Shown here: positions 22,050 to 34,028 of the stretch, piece after piece
How the letters are laid out: each line of letters opens with the position of its first letter
How positions within the stretch are numbered: position 1 is the stretch's first letter
Origin: Botryosphaeria dothidea
Taxonomy: Eukaryota > Ascomycota > Dothideomycetes > Botryosphaeriales > Botryosphaeriaceae
Length of the DNA: 64,000 bases
Assembly (NCBI GenBank): GCA_011503125.2
Contig: WWBZ02000001.1
Coordinates: 4,588,001 to 4,652,000 of the forward strand
Direction: 5' to 3'
Notes under the pieces: model-generated
Told to the model about the DNA's origin: nothing
Database searches by the model: none
The model's input: the letters and a program-made list of their open reading frames with translations, nothing else
Made by a program: the position numbers and the translations under genes

Positions 22050-22329
22050 TAATCTATATACTACTAATAAGAAACCTAAACTCGATAACCCGATACCCGT
22101 ACTATTAACTAGAACCTAAACTCGACAACCTATAACTAGAACCCGATAATACTAATAACCTATAACTAGAACTTAATAACACTAATACTCTACGATAAGT
22201 AACTTAGAAATATTAAAAAAATCTATACTATTAGAGAAACAATAGTATAATTATAGAAAATCTATCTTCTTAAATAAGATACGAAGATTCTCGTTAATCC
22301 CGCACTAATCTCTTTAGAGTTTTACCTAT

Positions 22330-23429
22330 AACGTAGATTAAACTACTCCGAAACTAGAATAATTAGTAAAGATTATAGCGTAATAAAGCCTATTTTCTAT
22401 AAGCTATACCCGTAGCCGTACTAGTAGTATCGCTAGTACTACTTCTATTTATCTAAGCGATAATAAAGAAAGATTATTTAGTAATATAGTTAGGGGACCT
22501 AGCTAGAACCTTAACGAGTTTATAAGTAGCGCTATTCTATTTTAGGGCTTTTCTAATACCTTAGACTAGCAAAGTTAAGCTACCGGTCTTACCTTACGTC
22601 GTACTATCTTACGTAGAAACCTAGAACCCGAAGAACTTATATATTTATTAGCTACGGATCTTAATCTTACTATTAACCCCGGAATACTAAGTAACTACGG
22701 ACTCGACTCTATTCGCTAGCCTAACGAATATACCTTCTATAACTAGTATACTATAGTAATAGTAAACTAGCGTACTAAGTTCTACTACGTCCTCTAAGTT
22801 ACTTAAATAGCCGCTAGTAAAGAGTATATAGCCTACGCCTCTTTTTAGGATAAGTATAAGAAACTTAAGTAAACCTATAAGAAGATAATCGCTAGATCTA
22901 ATAAAGTTATTAAAGAAAGTAACGATAAGATTAGCCGGCTTATTTAAGAAAATAACCTTCTAACTAAGAATATTACTAACCCTTATACGGGTACCCTCCC
23001 TAGTACTAATATTTATAGCCTTAACTAGGAACGTTAACTAAGGAAGGGAACTACTATCTTATAGCGAACCCTTCCTTATTAGAGCTTACGTAAGATACTT
23101 ATAGGAGATATTAATAAGCTTATCTCTACTAATATCTATACTTTCGTTAACTTTAAGAATAATATAATTTTTAAGCTTAAAGTCGAAGAGGACTTCTTCT
23201 AAGGAAATTAGAAGCTAATAATCCGCTATATCTACTCTCGTCTTACTAATTTAATCGCCGCTATAATACGTCCGTATATTAATAGCTGCTAGATAGCCCT
23301 AGATTTCTTAGAAAAGCTAGGAAAGATATATAGAATAGATATCGCAAAGAAAAAAGCTATTAATAACTTTATTTTTACTAGATAAAGCGAGAAAGAGACG
23401 GTAGACTCCTACTACGCCCGCCTATATAT
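22330..23429 (+). pseudogene. Gypsy K2 gag, first part
   Basis: The reading is coherent apart from RIP stops. It includes a Lys/Glu/Asn-rich stretch with coiled-coil character (about 22,850-22,985: KYKKLK, SNDKISRLI, ENNLLTKNI-like blocks), then a gag core with FVNFKNNIIFKLK (about 23,140) and a TRQSEKETVDSYYARLY block (about 23,377-23,428). Gypsy M interrupts it at 23430 and it resumes at about 29257. The coiled-coil-like part upstream of the gag core is unusual for a short gypsy gag; I do not know its role. Confidence 0.7.
23425..23429. repeat. Target-site duplication of gypsy M (TATAT), left
   Basis: TATAT precedes the left LTR of M and recurs at 29252-29256. Joining across M gives CGCCTATATATACTC, which is the continuous form seen in copy K (about 59,763-59,785, reverse complement). 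Confidence 0.9.
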
Positions 23430-23821
23430 TATAATAAACGGACCTTAGAGGGGGGGGGGGGCGGAGAGACGAGGTAACGAAGCCGGTAAAGGCAGTAGGG
23501 GTAAAATAATGCCGAAGTATAAGGGTATAGTTTAAAGGGCGAGAGTACGAGGTGCGAGAGACGAGAGGCGAGGGACGAGGGGCGAGGGACGAGGGACGAG
23601 GGAGGCAAGCAAGGTCTAATTTAAGGCGTACTAAGTTATACGCGAGGAATACTTATTACTAGACTAAAGAACTAACTACAAAGCAGAGGGGCGAGCTTTA
23701 TATATATAAAGAACGAACTAAAATACTAGCTTCCTAATTTATAAGTAGATAAGTCTAGATCTAGATTTTAAATTAACGAAGGTAAATAAGTAAGGGGTCT
23801 ATATAAGCTACGTTTATAATA
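23430..23821 (-). repeat. Gypsy M 3' LTR (left), with G12 tract
   Basis: 392 bp. It begins TATAATAAACGG on the plus strand where the other LTR has TGTAATAAACGG. A run of 12 G (23450-23461) and GCGAGGGACGAGG-type purine repeats (about 23,540-23,603) lie near the left end. It differs from the right LTR mostly by RIP-type changes, more of them in this copy. Confidence 0.92.
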
Positions 23822-23839
23822 GTAGGCTCTCCTCCCTAG
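23822..23839 (-). other. Gypsy M polypurine tract
   Basis: Read on the minus strand this is CTAGGGAGGAGAGCCTAC, directly before the 3' LTR. The purine run GGGAGGAGAG is in the expected place. Confidence 0.75.
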
Positions 23840-23929
23840 AGGTAAGTTCCTATGAGCCTTTAGCCTAAGGGTCGAGGTTTTAAAGGGTAACGTTTATAGA
23901 ACGTATTAAGGGCCTTAAGGTCTTTAACA

Positions 23930-26900
23930 AGGTCGTAAGGTTCCTAGGTTAGTATCGAGTAACCAGTCTATTTTACGAGGTATTTCGGTTGTCTCCGGGT
24001 TGCTTTAACGTCTAGAATCTCTTCTACCCGGTACTCTTCTTCGCCGTTAACGATAACGGGCGGGGGCGGAGGTTGGACTTAATTAGGCAAGGGGTCAGAG
24101 GCCGCGGGTTCGAGTAAAGAGACGTAGAATACGGGGTGGACTTTTATCGTCCTTAGTAGTTCTAGGCGATAGGTATAAGTCGAGATCTTTCCTAGTATAG
24201 GAAAGGGGCCAAGGCGTTTAAAGTCGAGTTTATCCGAAGGTCTTGTTATCGAGATATGCCGTCTTAGGAGCCAAACGAGGTCACCAGGCTTAAAGACGGG
24301 TGGCGAGATACGGTCTTTATTAGCTTATTCTGCGTAGGCATCTTATGCGAATCGAATTTCTTGGCGAAGGTGGTTTTCGAGGTTTTCGAGGTTCTCTTAG
24401 AAGAGACGTAGGGGTTCGAGTGGGGCTAAGATCGGGTCTTTCCGTAGAATCTTATAACGAGGGTAGAAGCCGTAGTTTATAAAGAAGGGGGTAACCTTAG
24501 TCGTGGTCGAGATTATATTATTATAAGCGAATTTAGTAAGGGAGAGAAAGTCGTTCTAATCGTCTTGTTAGTACGAAACGTAGGCACGAAGGTATTGCTC
24601 GAGAATAGCGTTAATGCGCTCTATCTAGCCGTCGGTTTGCGGGTGGAAAGCCGTACTAAAGTTGGTCTTAATAGATAGGGATCTACTAAGAGCTCTAGTA
24701 AATTTAGAGGTAAAAATCGAGCCGCGGTTAGATACGAAGTCGTCGGGTAAGCTATATAGTCGAAAAACGTAGTCTCGATAAAGCTTAGCAAGCTCTATCG
24801 AATCGAGGGTTGTTTAGCAAGGAATAAAGTAAGCTATTTTAGTTAGTCGATCTACGACTACTAATATAGCATCGAACGAGTTAGACGTTGGAAGTCCCGT
24901 AATTAAATCGAGAGAAACGGATTGCCAGCGGCGTTATAGTACTTTAAGGGGTTTTAAATATCTATAGGGGGCATGTCGAGCGGGTTTAATTCTTTGGCAG
25001 GTCTTACAGTTTCGTATAAAACGAGCTACTGTCTGGCGTAGACCTAGCCACTAGAAATTACGAGTAACGAGTTCAAATGTTGCTGCTTGGCCTAGGTGTC
25101 CAGCAGCCGGGTGCGAGTGTCGAGAGCTAATAATCCTTTGGCGGAGGCTTAGATCTTTAGGAATATAGATAAGTCTATTAACTAGTAAGAGACCATCGTT
25201 ATCCTTAGAATATACGCCTAAATCTACCTTAGGATGTCGAAGTGCGTAGATATCGAGTGCGGTAAGGATCTCTTATCTAAGAGTATCCTCATCGAGTGCT
25301 AAGCGAATTTCACTAGCTAGAGACGGTTCTAGCCTAGCGATTAAATAGCGAGTAGAAATAAGGGTCGAAATTTCGAATTTTTTAGAGGTAAGGATCGTAG
25401 TAGGGGGCAGGCGCCCTTCTCGAGCAGGGAGGTCTCCTAACCGTCTTATTAACGTATCCGCGCGTTGATTCTTAGTTCCTGGGCGGTAGACGATCTTAAA
25501 GTCGAGTTCTAAGAGTTTAATTGCCTAGCGTGCTTGCCGACGGTTTAAGATTTGCTTAGAGGCAAAGCTAGTTAAATTCGAGTAATCTATAAGAACGAGG
25601 AGTGGCGAGGAGAGGTTAATAACGAGGGAACGGTATTCCTTTAGGGCTTCTACGATAGCTAAGAGTTCCTTATCCCCGATACCGTAGTTCTACTCTGCGG
25701 AGGTTATTTTCCGAGAGTAGTAGGCGATAGAATATAGGATTCTTCTGCCATCATCGTAGGTTACCTATTAGGATAAAATTGCGGAGATAATAAAGTCGGA
25801 TAAGTCGGTTTTAAGGATAGTTTCGAGTTGGGGGTCGAAGTGTCGGAGAATTGGGTAAGAGCAGAAGGCTTCCTTAAGATAAGTAAATGCCTTATCCTAT
25901 TCTTTTTCCTAAGTAAAACGAATATTCTTAGCTAGGAGCCTAAAGAGAGCTCTAGCTTTTCGAGAGTATCCTTTAATAAATCTTCGGTAAAAGTTTGTAA
26001 AGCTAAGGAACGATTAGAGATCTTTAACTAAGCGAGGAGCCTCCTAGTCTCTTACGGCGGCTACCTTAGCCGGGTCTATAGAGATACCGTCTAGGGAGAT
26101 AACGAAGCCTAAGGAACGTAGTCGAAGTCGTATAGAAGTCGCATTTTTCGCCTTTTACGTACAGGCCTGCTTTACGAAGTTTTTCGAGAACTAATTAAAC
26201 GTGTTCGTGGTGCTCCTCTTCTATTTCCGAGTAGATAAGGATATTATCTAAGTAGACGACGCACTAGCGGTCGAGATATTCACGTAGTATATCGTTAACG
26301 AATTATTAGCAGGTAGTAGGCGCATTCGTAAGGCTAAAGGGTATAACAAGGTACTCGTATAGGCTATAGCGAGTCCTAAAGGCGGTTAAATGTTCGGAGC
26401 CTTCCTTAATCCGGATAAGGTTATAAGCACCGCGAAGGTCGAGTCGAGTAAAAATACGAGAGCCTTGAAGTTGACGGAGAGTCTCGTTAATCAAGGGGAG
26501 TAGATAACGGTTCTTTTTCGTAATACCGTTTAGTTCGCGATAATCTACACAAAAACGAAGGCCGCTACCTAGTTTCTTAACAAAGAGAACAGGGGACGCA
26601 GAGAATAAGGATAAGGGCCGAATAAAACCTTTCTTAAGATTCTTATCAAGATATTCGCGTAGAGCCTTAAGCTCTAAATCGGACATTAAGTAGAGAGGAC
26701 CGAATGGGGGTTTCTTGCCCTCTTCTAGCGAAATTTCATAATTAATATATCGATGTGGGGGAAGCTTATCGGCCTCTTTCTTAGTAAAGAAAGGAAGAAG
26801 GTAGTAAAATCGAGCCGGGATTCGTGAGCGGAGGGTTTCGAGTTCTTATTCCGGGGTTTATTGTTCCGTTTTTTTAAGGCTTTCAAGGTGTTCTTGGATT

Positions 26901-27400
26901 TCCTTAATTGATACGGCATAGATCCTAGTCTTATCTCGTTAGATATAGCGGGTAAGAGCGGCGTAGGATACCGTAGCGTAAGAGATCGAAGGCGGATTAG
27001 GAGGCGTAATCGTAGGTTATCGAGTAGGTAAGCAATTTACTTAGTAGAAAGGAGAAGCGAAGGTAATAGTATTCCTTAACTAGAGAATCTGTGGATCGTG
27101 TCTTTCTAGCCAAGGTTTTCTAAGAATAATAGGATATTAACTAAGCTTAGTTACCTGAAAGGTAAGGAGTTCTTAGTATTAATCAATATTGAGTTAAAGG
27201 TCGGCTTTATAAGTAATCCACCCAGCTATAGATCCATCAGCCAGCTCGAGGGATTCAGGTTATATTTTTTAACGAGTAGGGAGCGAGTATTCCTTAACAA
27301 AAGCATCATCTATAAATAAGGACGAAGCACCAGAGTCTAGCATAGACGAGGTTTCGATTATATTATTGACTACTGACTTAAGAATAAGGAGTAGGCGTTT
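23930..27400 (-). pseudogene. Gypsy M pol: protease, reverse transcriptase, RNase H, integrase, chromodomain
   Basis: The order on the minus strand is as follows. Protease with an intact MLDSGAS block (about 27,325-27,343). Reverse transcriptase with an open run of 126 codons (26306-26686) holding [28 protein letters not shown] and [18 protein letters not shown]; the palm follows as YLDN (26,243-26,254; second Asp is Asn). RNase H with DKELLAIVEALKEYRS (about 25,600-25,660). Integrase with an H..H..CKTC zinc part (about 24,990-25,130), LDLITGLP (about 24,890), VSNRGSIF (about 24,720; the catalytic Asp is Asn) and a QTDG.IERIN block (about 24,620-24,655). Chromodomain with YRVEEILDVK..YLVK.TGY (about 23,950-24,045; the usual Trp is a TAG). 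All changes noted fit G to A or C to T at TG/CA. Confidence 0.9.
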
Positions 27401-27449
27401 TCCGAGATTAATAGCGCGTGGTTTCGAGGTACGAGGTTCGGGGGGTGAA

Positions 27450-28790
27450 AATAAGAGTGTTCCGAGGTTCGAAGATAAAGAAGCAAGAATAGAGAATTGA
27501 TTTGAAGTAGAAAGTAGCGGGGGGCTAGGCAGGTGCCGGGTACTACCTAGCCTTCTACGTTTTTTAACACGTAGAGGACTAAAGCCGTAGGAGGAGTTGT
27601 AGGAGTCGAGGTTTCAGAGACGAGTAGACTTGTTACTAGTAGCGAGGTGGGCGGAGAGGGTACAGTTGTGGTCGAATTAAGGTTTAGACCCTTTAAACCC
27701 TTTGGACCCTTTGCCTTAGGGCACTCACGTACCTAGTAGTTCGGATCACCACAGTAAGCGCAGAGATTATTAGCTCTTCGATACGCTTTTCGAGCAGAGG
27801 CATCCAGTTCCATAGGTTTACTTTAGGGGATCGAGGTTGGCGCGGGAGACGAGGATCGAGGGGTAGCTAGTGTAGAGAGAGGAGTCGAGGTAGGGGTACG
27901 AGTTACGGGTGTCTTTTTCTTAATTATTCGAGCATAGAGTTGGTTATCCAACGTAATGCAGGTTTCAGCGAACTTTTCGAATTCTAGTAGCATAGAACGT
28001 CCAACAAGAAGATCCTTAAGGTTCTCCTTAAGGCCAAGGCGGAAGTAGTAAATCTTTACTACGTTTTCCTTCTAACTAAGAGTCGTAATAAGCGAGAGAA
28101 ACCGTGAGTAGTAAGCCGAGCAGGACTTATCTTATTTAAGCGCGAGGAGGAATCGTTTAGCCGTTACGTAAGCATTAGGATCATTAAATGCGGCCTTAAG
28201 AGCTTAGTAGAAGACCTCATAATTATCGAAGTCTACGGAACCGTTCGAAGCAGAGACGTAAGGGGCAAACTAAGTATAAGCCGCATCGCGAAGATATAAC
28301 CCAGCGTAGGTAATCTTAGCTATATCCGTTATAAAAGTAGATGGGTCCGAGGCAAATTTAAGTTGAAGTTACGTAGCGAAGTTCTAGAATCGAGTACGTT
28401 CTCCTTTAAAGGGTTCTAGATCTAATACCTTAGGGATGCGGGGACGTAGGGTTTCTAAAGAAGATACCGTAGACGTAGTAGCTGGCGTGTTAGTAGGGAG
28501 GTTCGGGGCTAGTAGTTGGAGTCGGGCGAAGGCTTTATCTTAGCTAAAACCGTAGTAGTAAAAGATATAAGCAACTTGGGCGTTCGTAGCATTCTTAGGG
28601 ATAGCTAGTAAATCGATATCGGATCTTAGGCAAGATTATCTTCCTCTAGCGTATGCCTAGCTAAGGGTAACGCGTAGAGAAACCGGGATATCTTTAGGGA
28701 AGGTAGGACGAGCGTTAATAGGAGCAGGGACTTAATTAAGGACTTAGAAGAGCGTATCCCAAGGATTAGGAGGTATAGTTCTATTAACTA
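27450..28790 (-). pseudogene. Gypsy M gag
   Basis: This is gag by position, between the 5' LTR and the protease. A zinc knuckle CAYCGDPNY..REC lies at about 27,722-27,770; the expected His reads Tyr, as RIP would do to CAC. The core lies at about 27,950-28,450. Stops are present. Particle formation and RNA packaging are the family role. Confidence 0.75.
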
Positions 28791-28855
28791 TTTTGGGGAT
28801 TACAGTCTAGGGCTTCGGCGAGAGCTTTAGGCCTACTAGAGAGAGTCTAGTAAAA

Positions 28856-29251
28856 TGTAATAAACGGACCTTAGAGGGGGGGGGGGGGGGGCGGAGAGAC
28901 GAGGTAACGAAGCCGGTAAAGGCAGTAGGGGTAAAACAATGCCGAAGTATAAGGGTGTAGTTTAAAGGGCGAGGGTACGAGGTGCGAGAGACGAGAGGCG
29001 AGGGACGAGGGGCGAGGGACGAGGGACGAGGGAGGCAAGCAAGGTCCAATTCAAGGCGTACTAAGTTGTACGCGAGGAATACTTATTGCTAGACTAAAGA
29101 ACTAACTATAAAGCAGAGGGGCGAGCTTTATATATATAAAGAACGAACTAAAATACTAGCTTCCTAATTTGTAAGCAGGTAAGTCTAGATCTAGATTTTA
29201 AATTAACGAAGGTAAATAAGTAAGGGGTCTACATAAGCCACGTTTATAATA
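28856..29251 (-). repeat. Gypsy M 5' LTR (right), with G16 tract
   Basis: 396 bp, TGTAATAAACGG to CGTTTATAATA on the plus strand. It contains a run of 16 G (28876-28891), four longer than in the other LTR, and the same purine-rich tandem units at about 28,990-29,035. It keeps CA/TG at most sites where the left LTR has TA. Confidence 0.92.
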
Positions 29252-29256
29252 TATAT

Positions 29257-29900
29257 ACTCTAGTCTCTTACTAATTCTACTAAAGAAGAGAAGATTAATA
29301 AGATATAGAATAGTATTTCTATTAGCTTAGCCCTCTTAGTAGCTACCCTTATCTTTACCTCTCTCGAATAGCTACTCGAAACTCTCCGTAAGGCCGAATA
29401 TCGTCGTTAAGAGATTAAGTCTATAAATATCCGTTCTAATAAAAGAATAAATAATAGTAATAATCCTAAAAGAGATCGTACTAAGCCTATCTATAACTAG
29501 AAACCTACTTAAGGTAACCTTAGCCGCTAGAGTAGAACTAGAAGCGGTAATATAAACTAAGATAGCTAATAGGGCCGTATATCTACTACTACTAAACTAA
29601 GAGACTAGATTAGACTATAGTATAAGCCTAAGCTAAAACTCTTAAAGCTATTAGACGAGAAACGCCTCGTAATAACGAGGTAGAGACGCTACCGTAGCTA
29701 TAGAGGCTTAGGCTACTTTATATCTAATATCTATTATCCTAATAATAACCGCGCTAGGTTTACGCATATCTAGAGTATTAAGAAACTCGACTCTAATAGC
29801 GAGTCGAAAAACTTCTAGTCCTAGAAGTAAGTCGCCTTCTAGAACTATATAAGTAGAAGGAGCTAGGCGAGTAGCTAGCTAGTCGTAGTTAGAAAGAGAT
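29257..29900 (+). pseudogene. Gypsy K2 gag, second part with zinc knuckle
   Basis: Gag resumes after the duplicated TATAT. A CCHC knuckle is at about 29,685-29,735; all Cys and the His now read Tyr or similar, but the RGLGYFISN spacing is kept. Copy K still has the first Cys of the same knuckle. The basic, Asn- and Arg-rich flanks fit a nucleocapsid part. Confidence 0.75.
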
Positions 29901-29919
29901 AAAGGTATTAAACTTCGTA

Positions 29920-32900
29920 GTAGATAATCGCGCGTGTAAAATTAAGGGAATCTATCTTATTATATATACTATAGTAGCTAGTAGTAATATACATTCTCTT
30001 ATCGATAATAGAAGCTAAGCTAAGCTTATCGATACCTCCTTTATTCGCGTATATAAGATAATAAAGATTTCTCTTATTAAACGGATTACTATAACTTTAG
30101 AAGATAGAATATTCTCTTAATATATTACTTACGTCTCTCTAGTCGATATTAATATTAGTTCTTATAAAGAATAACTTCTCTACTATATTACTAACCTAGA
30201 AGACTATCTACTAATTCTTAGAAACGAATAGTTACGTACTTATAATCTATATATCGACTAGAATAAGCGGTTAGTTAAGTTTTATAAGCCTTAGTGCTTT
30301 AAGGCTGGCTATCTTACTATAAAACCTTATACTAAATACGCTATTAGGTGCCGACCTAAATAAAAGATAGAGAAATCTTAACTAGACATTTAACTATATT
30401 CTATATCCCTACTCTTTTACCTAGTATTACTTCCTAGATATAAAGGATACTACTATATACCCGCGGAACCTACTATAAATACTAGCGTAGCTATAACTAG
30501 AGAAGATAATTTCTAGAAGTTTATAGATAGAAAGAAGATATATAGGAGAGAAGAACGTCTTGCCCGGCTGCTAAAGAAATACTACTAGATTAAAGAACTC
30601 TAGGATAAGATAGAAGCGGATATACTCCCTTCTTACTAGAAAGAAGACTATAAAATTAAGCTTAAACCTAACTATAAACCTCCTTATATAAAAAGCTACC
30701 GCCTAATATCTTAATAGGAAAACGAAGCGGTTAAGAAGTATATTAACGAATATCTCGGAAAAGGGTTTATTCGCCCTAGCTCTTCGGACTATACCGTACC
30801 TCTACTTATTATTAGAAAGCTAGGAGGAGGACTTAGGGTCTATATTAACTATAGAGCCCTAAACGCTATTACTAAGAAGAATCGATACCTAATCCTATAT
30901 ATTAATAAAACCCTTACCTAGCTTAGTAAGGCTAAGATCTTTACTAAACTCGACGTTATCTATACTTTTAACCGGATCCGAATTAAGGAAGGCTATAAGT
31001 ACCTTACCGCTTTTAACACTCGCTTTAGTTAGTACGAATACCTAGTTATATTCTTTAGGCTCTATAATACGCTAGGCACCTTTTAGAGCTATATTAATAA
31101 TTCTATACTCGAATACCTAGATAAGTTTTATATAGCGTACCTAGATAACATTCTTATCTATAGTAAAAAGGAGGAGGAACACGCTAAAAACGTTAATAAA
31201 GTTCTCTAACGACTAAAGGACCGTAGTCTTTAACTCGACCTTAATAAATGCGAGTTTAATATTAGATTAGTTAAATACCTTAGCCTTATTATAAGTATAA
31301 ACGGAATCGAAATAGACCTAGAAAAAGTCTTAGCTATTATTAATTAGGAGGTACTAACGTTAGTAAAGGATGTGCAAGCCTTTCTTAGCTTTATAAATTT
31401 CTACCGCCGCTTTATTAAGAACTTCTCCTATATAGTACGCCCTCTTACTAAGATAATAAAAGAAGAATACTTTATAACTAGAAATAGGAAACGTAAGATA
31501 AGATACTAGGACTTTATATAGGATAATAAGAAATAAACCGCCTTTAATTAGCTATAAGCCGCATTTACCTCTATACCTATCCTCGTATATTTCGACTCTA
31601 AAAAGAAAATATAGGTTAAAACGAATGCCTTAGACTTTGTTAGTATAGGTATCCTATCTTAGATATACGATAGAGTACTTAAACTAGTTATATACTTCTC
31701 TAAGAAAATATCCTTAACTAAGTATAACTATATAATCTACGATAAAGAGCTACTCGCTATTATTCGCTCCTTTAAGACTTAGGAACTAGAACTTATAAGT
31801 ACTTCTATAGATAAGCCTATTAAGGTGCTTACGGATTATAAGAACCTAGAGTATTTTATAATAACTAAGTAACTAACTAGCCGTTAAGCCCGCTAGGCTA
31901 AATTTCTATCCGCCTTTAACTTTATTATCTCCTACCGGCTAGGAAAATAAGAAGAGAAGCTAGACTCGCTTATAAGGAGAACGTAGGACCTACCGTAAGA
32001 AATTAACGACCTAAGGAAGTAACACCGGTTCTAATAACTACTTCGGGACTTAAACCTAGAACCTAATATAAAGATTACTATTAATTCTATCCTCTTTACT
32101 ACTAATAATCTAGAGAAGAAGGAGTTAGACTCTTAAGAGCCGGAAGATAACTAGACCTAGAAAATCTATAAAGCCCGGGAAACCTAGGAAGCTATATAGA
32201 AAGACCTCGATATACTTATTAGCGAAGCCTACGAGAAGGATAGGGTAATCTAGAACCTTCGTAGAAGTATTAATATAGGAGATAGACGTGTACTAAGCTA
32301 CTTAATTAGGAAGGGCTATAAGAAAAATATTTAGAACTTCTTAGTAAAAGATAGTTAGGTATAGCTAAAAGACGCGCTTGTTATCCTAGACTACTAACTA
32401 CTACGCCTACGCCTCCTAAAGAATTACTACGAAAAACTACTTATAGAATACCTAGAACCTAAGGCTATATATAGGGAGCTTATAGAAAACTACTAGTAGG
32501 CTAGATAAAGAGAAGATATTACTCGTTTCTATAAGAACTATTACTACTACCGCCGCTATAAGCTATACTCGGAGTAAAAGTAAGGACTACTAAGACCGCT
32601 CTCTATCCTCTAATAGAAGTAGCTCTACGTAGCCCTAGACTTTATAGAAAAACTACCGCTATATATTAGGAGGAATTAGAAATACCGATACTGCCTAGTT
32701 ATTATAGACCGTTTAACTAAGGGAAAGATCTACGAGCTAATAATAACGCTAAGTACTAAAGAAACTATAGAGGTTCTAAACCGCCGCTTCTTTTATATAC
32801 GAGGTTTTCTAATAGATATCGTCTCCGACCGAGGCAGCGCTATAGACTCCTATATCTATAGAAGAATTATAGAACGACATAACGTAAAGGTTAAAATATT

Positions 32901-33796
32901 AACTATATTTTACTTCTAGACTAATAGCTAGAGCGAAAGCTCTATTAAAGGTCTTAAAAAGTACCTTCGGATATATATTAACTACGCGTAAGATAACTAG
33001 GTCGACTTTCTACCTAAAGCTAAATTTATAGCTAATACGTATATTAGCGTATTAACTAGTATATCGCTATTCTTCGTAGATAACGGATTCTATCTACGTA
33101 CTAGCTTAAAATCTATAAAAATCTACTAGGGTACTAGAAAAGTAGAAGTAATTAGGGTAGACCGGTTAGTTAAAAGGTTAAATACTATAAGAAGCTTCCT
33201 CTAAGATTAACTAGCCTAGATATAAGAAGAATAAGCCCGCTATATAGATAAATTTCGCTAGCTACACCCTACCTTCCGTATAGGCGATAAAGTATTTATT
33301 AACGCCCGAGACTTTAATCTAGGACGGAATAGTAAGTCTCTCTTACTAAAGAACCTTAGTCCGTAGAAAATTACTAGGTTAATTAACGGTAAAGTATACG
33401 AAGTTACTATACCTCCTTATATATAAGAGAAAGAAATCTTCCCTATATTCTACTCCTAGAAGCTATACCTTATTCTAGATAACTTATATCCGGGTTAGAT
33501 CTAGAAGCCTAGCCTAGTATATATAATCTTTAATAAGAACGAGAATAAAACTTATAAGAAGTAGGAAGTACTAGAGGTAGTAGACTACCGAAACTTAAGA
33601 TATAGAGTATAGTATAAGATTATCTTTATAGATAACTAGGACGAGTAGAACTCTAATTCTCTATAGTAATACTAGGGTAACTATAAGAATACTCCTAATA
33701 AAATCCGTAAGTACTACGTATACTATAAGGACGCGCCCGAGCTACCCGAATTTTTTAAGAAGCTTAGTAGACCTTGCTTAGAGAAGAAAGGGATAG
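29920..33796 (+). pseudogene. Gypsy K2 pol: protease, reverse transcriptase, RNase H, integrase, chromodomain-like end
   Basis: Protease region at about 29,960-30,250 (the DSG reads DNR). Reverse transcriptase at about 30,690-31,330 with [39 protein letters not shown] and YLDNILIYSK (31,138-31,167; second Asp is Asn). A FLSFINFYRRFI block (about 31,380-31,415) precedes RNase H with YDKELLAIIRSF (about 31,738-31,775). Integrase zinc part at about 32,520-32,580 and core at about 32,630-33,000 (LDFIEKLP, VSDRGSAIDS, NS.SESSIKGLKKYL). A chromodomain-like EVLEVVDYRNLRYRVQYK block is at about 33,568-33,620. The polypurine tract GAGAAGAAAGGGATAG (33,781-33,796) touches the 3' LTR. Stops at nearly every former Gln or Trp codon. 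Confidence 0.88.
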
Positions 33797-34028
33797 TATT
33801 AGGCTTCTTAAGCGCTACTACTCTAGGTAACTAGATAGATACTTAATAGTAACTAGAGGCCCTAGCTATACTAAGAATAACTCGGTTAGGTACTAAGATA
33901 CGGGCCTAGCGCTAAGCGACTAAGTATATTTATCCTTCGCCCTCTCTTTCTAGACTCTCTTTTCTTTCTTCTTATATATAGATTTTTAGTTAAAAGTAAT
34001 ACTATTATTTCGGCTTTGCTGCCTTATA
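33797..34028 (+). repeat. Gypsy K2 3' LTR (232 bp)
   Basis: Same ends and length as the 5' LTR. It is followed by the duplicated CGATA (34029-34033), after which the gypsy L palm motif continues. Confidence 0.93.

Larger units (their letters stand above)
23430..29251 (-). mobile_element. Gypsy M: chromodomain LTR retrotransposon inserted in K2 gag, moderately RIP-mutated
   Basis: 5822 bp between TATAT duplications. LTRs are at 23430-23821 (3' LTR) and 28856-29251 (5' LTR). Gag, protease, reverse transcriptase, RNase H, integrase and chromodomain are read on the minus strand. CA and TG are common in many parts, unlike K2 and L. Several domain blocks are intact, although RIP-type stops and Asp-to-Asn changes make it inactive. 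A polypurine tract borders the 3' LTR. The chromodomain places it among the chromoviruses. Confidence 0.95.
21818..34028 (+). mobile_element. Gypsy K2: LTR retrotransposon inserted in gypsy L and carrying gypsy M
   Basis: It is flanked by the 5-bp duplication CGATA (21813-21817 and 34029-34033). It has two 232-bp LTRs that read TATTAGGC..CCTTATA, consistent with original TG..CA ends. With gypsy M removed it is about 6.38 kb. Gag, protease, reverse transcriptase, RNase H, integrase and a chromodomain-like end follow in Ty3/gypsy order. The same family occurs as copy K at 54998-61349 on the other strand. RIP load is very heavy. Confidence 0.95.

Noticed and set aside
26725..26919. Short minus-strand open stretch in gypsy M
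   Set aside because: Part of the pol region just upstream of the reverse-transcriptase core and cut by stops; included in the M pol pseudogene.
28807..29049. Pro/Ser-rich minus-strand open stretch in the gypsy M LTR
   Set aside because: It is produced by the G run and the purine repeats read in antisense; LTR sequence, not a gene.
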